Virus record (IMG/VR): IMGVR_UViG_3300025120_000201
Location: 1-36,915 of that record
DNA from: a virus
Length of the DNA stretch: 36,915 nt
Direction: 5' to 3' (one strand)
How positions within the stretch are numbered: position 1 is the first letter of the stretch; every line of letters begins with the position of its first letter. The notes beneath the pieces are model-generated. The model saw only the letters and a program-made list of their open reading frames with translations, made no database searches and was not told the DNA's origin. Shown piece after piece: positions 31,645 to 36,915 of the stretch. Position numbers and translations under genes: made by a program.

Positions 31645-33075
31645 ATGGCACTAAATCCTTTTTTCTTACAAGGTTCTTCTTCAGAACAATTTTTAATGCA
31701 GGATTTAATTAATGAGCAGTTAAAAATTTATGGAATTGATGTATATTATCTTCCCAGAAAAATTTTAAATCTTGATGATGTTCTAAGAGAGGCAGAAACT
31801 TCAAAATTTGATGATAGTTTTTTGATTGAGGCATATTTAGATAATTACGAAGGATATACTCCAGGTAATGATATTATGTCTAAATTTGGTTTGAGATTGA
31901 AGAATGAAATAAATCTGATTATTTCAAAAGAAAGATTTGAAGATTTTATAGGACCTTTCATATCAGGATTAAATCAAGGTCTTGTGGATGAAACTTTGAC
32001 TGGATTTGAAACTTTACTAGCAAAGAGACCTTCCGAAGGAGATTTAATATTTTTTCCCTTAGGAGAAAGATTATTTGAAATAAAAAGAGTTGAATTCGAA
32101 AAACCATTTTACCAGTTAGGAAAAAATTATGTTTTTGAACTTCAATGTGAACTTTATGAGTATGAAAATGAAGTTATTGATACATCAATTGATGTTGTTG
32201 ATAAGACTGTAGAGGACGAAGGTTATATTACAACTTTAAATTTATTACCAAGTACAAATACCAATGCAGAGGCAACTGCATCAATCGGTGATGGAATTGT
32301 AAGTAGAATTATTTTAAATGATGATGGTAATTCTTACACATCATTACCTAATGTAACAATTTCCGCACCAACTAGTGGAATCACAGCTACTGCTGTTGCA
32401 ATTACAACTTCAGTTGGTAGTGCCAATTCTTTAGAATCTGTAGTAATTACAAATGCCGGAAGTGGTTATACAGCAACAAATCCTCCAATAATTACTATAA
32501 GTGGTGGGGGAGGTGTAGGTGCAGCAGCAACTGCAGTAGTATCTAATAGTGGTGTCAGACTTCTCACAATGGACGAAGAAGGTTCTGGATACTACCTGAC
32601 ACCTACAGTGACAATCGATGGTCCTGCAGGACTTGGTGAGACGGCTACAGCAAGAACAGTTCTAAATGATGGAAAAGTTACTTTGCAAATAGTCAATGCA
32701 GGATTTGGTTATACTGAAGCACCTAGTGTAAATATTTCTGCAGCAAGCACTGTTAGTGTAGCAGGAACTTTCTTATATAATGAGACCGTTACTGGATCAC
32801 TTTCAGGAACAACTGCTGTTGTTAGAAGTTATGAAGTCCTTAGAGGTTCTGGAATTAGTACTACAAATCCACCAAGAATACTAAGAGTTGCTATAAATAG
32901 TGGGCAGTTTTCCTCCGGTGAAACTATTACAGGATCAGAATCTTCTGCAGTTTATATTCTCAAATCCTATGACAATAATAGTTATGAGGAATCATATGAT
33001 GAGAATGAAGAATTTGAAATTGAAGCAGATTCTATTTTAGACTTTACTGAGAAAAATCCATTTGGAGAATACTAA
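31645..33075 (+). CDS. 14: gp14 neck protein with an internal GSGY repeat block
   Basis: A 476-residue protein, much longer than T4 gp14 (256). Residues 1-190 are the recognisable gp14 part (NPFFLQGSSSEQFLMQDLI, QLKIYGIDVYYLPRK, LRLKNEINLIISKERFEDF). From about 200 to 370 there is a run of beta repeats: IILNDDGNSYTSLPNVTIS, VVITNAGSGYTATNPPIIT, MDEEGSGYYLTPTVTIDG, IVNAGFGYTEAPSVNIS. After that come two related short units (ETVTGSLSGTTAVV and ETITGSESSAVYIL), then an acidic C-terminus. The repeats match those in the giant tail proteins, so they were probably inserted into gp14 and may decorate the neck. Its stop overlaps the next ATG. Confidence 0.9.
   Translation: MALNPFFLQGSSSEQFLMQDLINEQLKIYGIDVYYLPRKILNLDDVLREAETSKFDDSFLIEAYLDNYEGYTPGNDIMSKFGLRLKNEINLIISKERFEDFIGPFISGLNQGLVDETLTGFETLLAKRPSEGDLIFFPLGERLFEIKRVEFEKPFYQLGKNYVFELQCELYEYENEVIDTSIDVVDKTVEDEGYITTLNLLPSTNTNAEATASIGDGIVSRIILNDDGNSYTSLPNVTISAPTSGITATAVAITTSVGSANSLESVVITNAGSGYTATNPPIITISGGGGVGAAATAVVSNSGVRLLTMDEEGSGYYLTPTVTIDGPAGLGETATARTVLNDGKVTLQIVNAGFGYTEAPSVNISAASTVSVAGTFLYNETVTGSLSGTTAVVRSYEVLRGSGISTTNPPRILRVAINSGQFSSGETITGSESSAVYILKSYDNNSYEESYDENEEFEIEADSILDFTEKNPFGEY
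32242..32757 (+). repeat. GSGY beta repeats inside gp14
   Basis: Four successive units carry the motif (N/G)xGSGY or a variant, followed by a P-x-(V/I)-x-(I/V) strand and a Gly/Ala-rich turn. They are the most regular copies of this repeat in the window. The Gly/Ala codon-rich stretch looks slightly less AT-biased than the flanking sequence. Confidence 0.75.
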
Positions 33076-33875
33076 TGTTAGGGACCTATTTTTATCACGA
33101 AATAATTAGAAAAACCATAATTGGATTTGGAACATTATTTAATGATATCTACATCAGACACAGGAATAAAGATGGTAGCATTGTAGATGAAACTAAAGTT
33201 GGTCTGAGTTATGGTCCTACACAAAAGTTTATTGCGAAGATTCAGCAACAATCCGATTTAAATAAATCAATTGCCATCACCTTACCCAGAATGTCTTTTG
33301 AGATGTCTGGAATTCAATATGACCCTACTAGAAAAACTAGTGTTATAAAAACTTTTAAAGTCAATGATGTAAATGATAAGACTCAAAAAGTCTATATGCC
33401 AGTTCCATATAATATTAGTTTTGAACTAAGCATTTATGCAAAATTAAGTGATGATGCACTTCAAATTATTGAGCAAATTTTACCATATTTTCAACCTTCT
33501 TTTAATCTAACAATCGATTTAGTTGATTCCATTGGTGAGAAAAAAGATGTTCCTATTGTAATGGACAATATTGAATTGCAAGACGATTATGAAGGTGATT
33601 TCTCCACAAGAAGAGCACTCATATATACATTAAGATTTACAGCAAAAACTTATATATTTGGACCTATTTCAGACTCTACAGAAGGTCTTATTCGTAAGGT
33701 TCAAGTTGATCTATATGCAGATACTGATACGAAAATTGCAAAACGTGAAATGAGATATACGGCAACTCCAGATCCAATAACAGCAAATCCTGGTGACAAT
33801 TATGGATTTGATGAAGATTGGGAGTTCCTTGGGGATAGTAAATCTTATAGCCCATCTCAACAACTTGATATTTAA
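33075..33875 (+). CDS. 15: gp15 tail terminator / sheath stabiliser
   Basis: A 266-residue protein, close to T4 gp15 (272). The start LGTYFYHEIIRKTIIGFGT, then LFNDIYIRH, AITLPRMSFEMSGIQYDP and MPVPYNISFELSIYAKLSD are typical of gp15 in T4-like phages. It caps the finished tail tube and sheath as a hexamer and links it to the neck. The ATG shares a base with the gp14 stop (TAATG). It ends five bases before gp16. No extra domain is seen, in contrast to gp14. Confidence 0.9.
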   Translation: MLGTYFYHEIIRKTIIGFGTLFNDIYIRHRNKDGSIVDETKVGLSYGPTQKFIAKIQQQSDLNKSIAITLPRMSFEMSGIQYDPTRKTSVIKTFKVNDVNDKTQKVYMPVPYNISFELSIYAKLSDDALQIIEQILPYFQPSFNLTIDLVDSIGEKKDVPIVMDNIELQDDYEGDFSTRRALIYTLRFTAKTYIFGPISDSTEGLIRKVQVDLYADTDTKIAKREMRYTATPDPITANPGDNYGFDEDWEFLGDSKSYSPSQQLDI

Positions 33876-33880
33876 TAATT

Positions 33881-34321
33881 ATGAGTAATAAATATGATTC
33901 TTTAAATAAAGCACTTAATACCGAAAGTGACATTGTTAATGTAAATTCACATCAATCAAATATAAAAAAATCGAAGGATAATCATATAGAAACAGATTAT
34001 ACCTATACTCGTGCGAACCTCTACTCCCTTATAGAGAAGGGTCAGGAGGCAATTAACGGCATTATGGAAGTAGCAGGGGAAGGAGGCAGTCCAAGGGCAT
34101 ACGAGGTCGCAGGGCAGTTGATTAAGAGTGTTGCAGATACTACTGATAAGTTAATTGATCTGCAGAAGAAACGGAAAGAAGTAGAGGATGAAACTAAGAA
34201 GACCACGAATAATGTTACTAATAATGCATTGTTTGTAGGATCCACTTCTGAACTTCAGAAGATGTTAAAACAAGGTTTTCTAAATAATAATAACTCCACT
34301 AAAAAAGATGAAGAAGTGTAA
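33881..34321 (+). CDS. 16: gp16 small terminase subunit
   Basis: A 146-residue protein (T4 gp16 is 164). The core DYTYTRANLYSLIEKGQEA, then INGIMEVAGEGGSPRAYEV and AGQLIKSVADTTDKLIDLQ, is the helical oligomerisation part of gp16, followed by a coiled-coil-like KKRKEVEDE and a C-terminal FVGSTSELQKMLK motif. gp16 binds DNA and stimulates the gp17 motor ATPase and cutting. The middle third (about 34010-34190) is visibly richer in G and C than its surroundings. The next gene starts inside it with a 14-base overlap. Confidence 0.88.
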   Translation: MSNKYDSLNKALNTESDIVNVNSHQSNIKKSKDNHIETDYTYTRANLYSLIEKGQEAINGIMEVAGEGGSPRAYEVAGQLIKSVADTTDKLIDLQKKRKEVEDETKKTTNNVTNNALFVGSTSELQKMLKQGFLNNNNSTKKDEEV

Positions 34322-36431
34322 GCAGGGGCATTACTACTGCTATAAAGATAAAAAATGCAAACGTATTCCAATGGGGTATCGTGTGGCATCTGGTGGATAT
34401 CTTCGTAAAGAAAATGAAAACTCTTCAGATGATAATGAAAATGATAGTAACAATAGTAATGGTAATGGCAATGGTGGTAATGGGAGTGGGAGTGGCAATG
34501 GTGGATCCAACGGAGGTGGAATGAGTGAGGGATCTCTTCTTAAGTGGTTCGAAAGATCTAAATCAAAAGGTGGCAAAAAGGGATGGGTCAATGTTGTGAC
34601 AGGAGATTCCTGTGCAAGTGACAAACCTGGTGAAGGTATTCCTAAATGTGTTTCTTCTTCTAAAAGGGCAAGTATGTCTAAGAAAGAAAGAGTTTCTGCT
34701 CAGGCAGCAAAGAGAAGAGAAGATCCTGGTCAACAAAAGAAGTCTGGCGCAGCAAAACCAACTTACGTATCAACTGATAAAAAGAAAATGAAAAAAGAAG
34801 AAGTAGAGATTATCGAGGCAAAAGATAAGAAAGGTAAGAGTAGTGGAACTAAAGATGCCTGTTATCATAAGGTAAAGTCACGTTACTCTGTATGGCCTTC
34901 TGCATATGCTTCTGGAGCACTTGTAAAGTGTCGCAAAAAAGGTGCTGCTAATTGGGGAAATAAGAGTGAAGAATGGGTAGCAAATACTGCAGCAGAATAC
35001 TTTTTTAATGAAGGTATCAATGAATATGGTTTATCAATTTTTATCGAAGAACTTGGAGTTGAGAATTTTGTCGGGTTTGTTCATGACCTTATAGAGGACT
35101 CTGAATTAACTGAAGCATATGCTTTAACAGATAAAAAGAAAACTCCAAAGAGGTTGCCAAAAGGAACTCAACCAGCAAAAACAACCAAAGCAACTATTTC
35201 TAGAGGTGATAGTAAGATTAAAGCAGCATCACCATCTGGTGCTTTCAAAAAAAGACCTGCAGCAGCAAAAGCAGTTGAAACTGCAAAGGCAAAACAACCA
35301 GAGAAAAAACCTGTCAAATCAACTCTAGTAAAAAGTGTTGCCGATACTTTAGCAAGAGGAGCACTTTCTGCATGGAAAGGTCACCAAACTGCTATGAAGA
35401 AAAAGAAGGAGGGTGCTTCTGTTGCAAAACAAGTTGGTGCAGGATTAGGTGCTGCTGCTGGTGCAATGCTCAAGAAAGGCAAAAAACATTTATCAGATGA
35501 TTATAAGTTTTCCAATTGGAGAGATGATTTTCAAGCAACCGAATATGAGTTCATTGATATTATCAAAGCAGAACCTTTGATTTCCGAGTCACCGAGTTTT
35601 GAAATTAAAAAGAATGATGAAGTGCAAGGTCCCGAAGTACCAAAAGGAAAACAGTGGAATGCTGGACCTGCATCTGAAAGAACAAAAAAGGGTATAGATA
35701 GACTTAAAAAGAAATTAAAAAAAGAGGAAGTCGAATCTATTGATGAACTAAAGTGTTGGAAAGGGTATAAGAGAAAGAAAGGTTCTATTCCGGGTGAAAA
35801 AGGTTCTTGTGTAAAAGCACATACAGAACTAGAAGGTGAGAATATTGATGAAATTGCTCCAGCGATTGCAGGTGTTCTAAGGGTTGGTGCGAGGGTTGCT
35901 GCTAATGTAGCAAAAAAGAAGGTTTCACAAAAAATTGCAGATACAGCATCAAATCAGATGTCAACAGAAGAAAAAGAAGAATCAAAAATCGACGGTAGCA
36001 ATCTAAAAAAACTTGCCGCAAAAGCAGTAAGAAGAGTCGATGCCGATGTGGATGGTGATGTAGATACTGATGATATGAAATCACCCGAAACTGGAGAGTT
36101 TGTTCCTTCACCTGATGGCAAGAAACTAAAACCAAAGGTAAGATTTGAAGGTGCTTCAGATTGGAGAAATGAACTTGATGAAGGTGCTGCCTGGACTAAA
36201 AAATCGGGCAAGAATAAGAAAGGTGGACTAAATGAAAAGGGACGCAAGTCTTATGAAGCAGAAAATCCTGGTTCTGACCTAAAGGCACCATCCAAAAAGA
36301 AAGGTAATAAGAGGAGAGCATCATTCTGTGCAAGAATGAAAGGCATGAAAAAGAAATTAACTTCTGCTAAAACTGCAAGAGACCCAGATAGCAGAATCAA
36401 TAAGTCCCTTAGAGCATGGAACTGTAATTAA
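34308..36431 (+). CDS. Lys/Cys-rich DUF5872-like protein between the terminase genes
   Basis: A 707-residue, very basic protein. Order: a Cys-rich start (Cys4, Cys11, Cys17), a Gly/Asn/Ser linker (about 40-71), MSEGSLLKWFERSKSKGGK then KGWVNVVTGDSCASDKPG (72-109), CYHKVKSRYSVWPSAYASG then ALVKCRKKGAANWGNK (185-219, recalled as DUF5872-like), a helical part, an Ala/Lys-rich stretch (about 280-400), CWKGYKRKKGSIPGEKGSC (483-501), and a C-terminal FCARMKGMKKKLTSAK then DPDSRINKSLRAW (recalled as DUF6321-like). These motifs are also known from large eukaryotic viruses, usually in shorter proteins. KKEEVE followed by I-x-E recurs. Likely roles are DNA-binding virion or packaging accessory; neither is shown. 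It overlaps gp16 by 14 bases. Confidence 0.8.
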   Translation: MKKCKQGHYYCYKDKKCKRIPMGYRVASGGYLRKENENSSDDNENDSNNSNGNGNGGNGSGSGNGGSNGGGMSEGSLLKWFERSKSKGGKKGWVNVVTGDSCASDKPGEGIPKCVSSSKRASMSKKERVSAQAAKRREDPGQQKKSGAAKPTYVSTDKKKMKKEEVEIIEAKDKKGKSSGTKDACYHKVKSRYSVWPSAYASGALVKCRKKGAANWGNKSEEWVANTAAEYFFNEGINEYGLSIFIEELGVENFVGFVHDLIEDSELTEAYALTDKKKTPKRLPKGTQPAKTTKATISRGDSKIKAASPSGAFKKRPAAAKAVETAKAKQPEKKPVKSTLVKSVADTLARGALSAWKGHQTAMKKKKEGASVAKQVGAGLGAAAGAMLKKGKKHLSDDYKFSNWRDDFQATEYEFIDIIKAEPLISESPSFEIKKNDEVQGPEVPKGKQWNAGPASERTKKGIDRLKKKLKKEEVESIDELKCWKGYKRKKGSIPGEKGSCVKAHTELEGENIDEIAPAIAGVLRVGARVAANVAKKKVSQKIADTASNQMSTEEKEESKIDGSNLKKLAAKAVRRVDADVDGDVDTDDMKSPETGEFVPSPDGKKLKPKVRFEGASDWRNELDEGAAWTKKSGKNKKGGLNEKGRKSYEAENPGSDLKAPSKKKGNKRRASFCARMKGMKKKLTSAKTARDPDSRINKSLRAWNCN

Positions 36432-36439
36432 ATTTTGTT

Positions 36440-36915
36440 ATGAGTGACGTATATCTTGGTAATCCATTATTAAAAAAAGCAAATACTCCGATTGAGTTTA
36501 CAGAAGAACAAATTATTGAGTTCCTCAAATGTAAACAAGATCCAATTTATTTTGCAAATAACTACATTAAAATTGTTTCTCTTGATGAAGGTCTAACACA
36601 GTTTCATCCATATCATTTTCAAGAGAAATTAATTCACAATTTTCATAATAACAGATTTAATATCTGTAAGATGCCACGACAGACTGGTAAGTCTACTACT
36701 GTGGTATCATATCTTTTACACTATGCACTTTTTAATGATAGTGTAAACATTGGTATTCTGGCAAACAAAGCATCTACTGCTAGAGAATTGTTAGGAAGAT
36801 TATCAACCGCATACGAAAACTTGCCAAAATGGATGCAGCAAGGTATTTTGGTATGGAATAAAGGAAACATTGAATTAGAAAATGGCAGTAAGATATTGGC
36901 ATCATCTACATCTGC
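36440..36915 (+). CDS. 17: gp17 large terminase subunit (partial)
   Basis: The first 158 codons run off the window end. The sequence shows FAIN-like FANNYIKIVSLDEGL, the adenine-side FHPYHFQEKLI (residues 56-66) and a Walker A, PRQTGKST (79-86), within NICKMPRQTGKSTTVVSYL. Then come ILANKASTARELLGRL and ELENGSKILASSTSA, all typical of the T4 gp17 ATPase domain. gp17 is the packaging motor and the nuclease that cuts the concatemer; the nuclease domain lies beyond the window. The ATG begins eight bases after the previous stop with no Shine-Dalgarno, so coupling to the upstream gene is likely. Confidence 0.93.
   Translation, partial: MSDVYLGNPLLKKANTPIEFTEEQIIEFLKCKQDPIYFANNYIKIVSLDEGLTQFHPYHFQEKLIHNFHNNRFNICKMPRQTGKSTTVVSYLLHYALFNDSVNIGILANKASTARELLGRLSTAYENLPKWMQQGILVWNKGNIELENGSKILASSTS

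Noticed and set aside
155-36247. Numerous minus-strand open frames
   Set aside because: All lie opposite well-supported plus-strand genes, have shadow-like compositions and lack start signals; none matches a family I know.
1-36915. CRISPR arrays, insertion sequences or prophage attachment sites
   Set aside because: No regularly spaced identical direct repeats, transposase or integrase genes were seen; protein-level repeats in the tail genes are not DNA arrays.

Overview
The window reads as part of the genome of a T4-like myovirus, most likely a marine cyanophage of the Synechococcus/Prochlorococcus-infecting group. The main evidence is an uninterrupted morphogenesis block in T4 order on the + strand: gp25, gp6, a giant protein in the gp7 position, gp8, a DUF4815-type giant, gp13, gp14, gp15, gp16 and the start of gp17. 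Supporting signs are TATAAATA late promoters and two giant repeat-rich tail proteins. I see no minus-strand gene, tRNA, CRISPR array, insertion sequence or integrase. Family names come from recognising motifs by eye; no search was run.

Bases 1-3600 hold small accessory genes, mostly one gene per transcription unit. They include an NYETWN-type protein, a KTSC-like protein, a GP88-family protein, a possible winged-helix protein and several unknowns. Two promoters match sigma70 consensus with exact 17-base spacers. Most gaps contain an inverted repeat close to the next -10 box. The leaders before the start codons are A/C-rich, poor in G and without a Shine-Dalgarno sequence. This part looks less AT-rich than the rest and uses more CGN arginine codons. 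A 322-base gene-free stretch (1010-1331) contains a clear intrinsic terminator and a leader with two competing 9-bp foldings.

Bases 3600-6280 are a transition region: an AbrB/MazE-like 56-residue protein, a glycosyltransferase-like protein, two short proteins coupled to it (53 and 50 residues), a 224-residue protein of unknown role, a secreted beta-barrel-like protein, and a 58-residue protein with a strong ribosome binding site.

Bases 6281-36915 are the late structural region, strongly AT-rich. Three exact TATAAATA boxes (6281, 20616, 29773) divide it into three probable transcription starts: gp25-gp6-giant protein; gp8-DUF4815 protein-coiled-coil protein; and the fibre-like proteins through gp13-gp17. 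Genes are packed with gaps of a few bases or TAATG/ATGA overlaps. The first two blocks build the baseplate wedge and its attached fibres; the third builds the neck, completes the tail and starts DNA packaging. A Cys/Lys-rich 707-residue protein lies between the small and large terminase genes. A GSGY-type beta repeat recurs in four structural proteins and accounts for the extra length of gp14.
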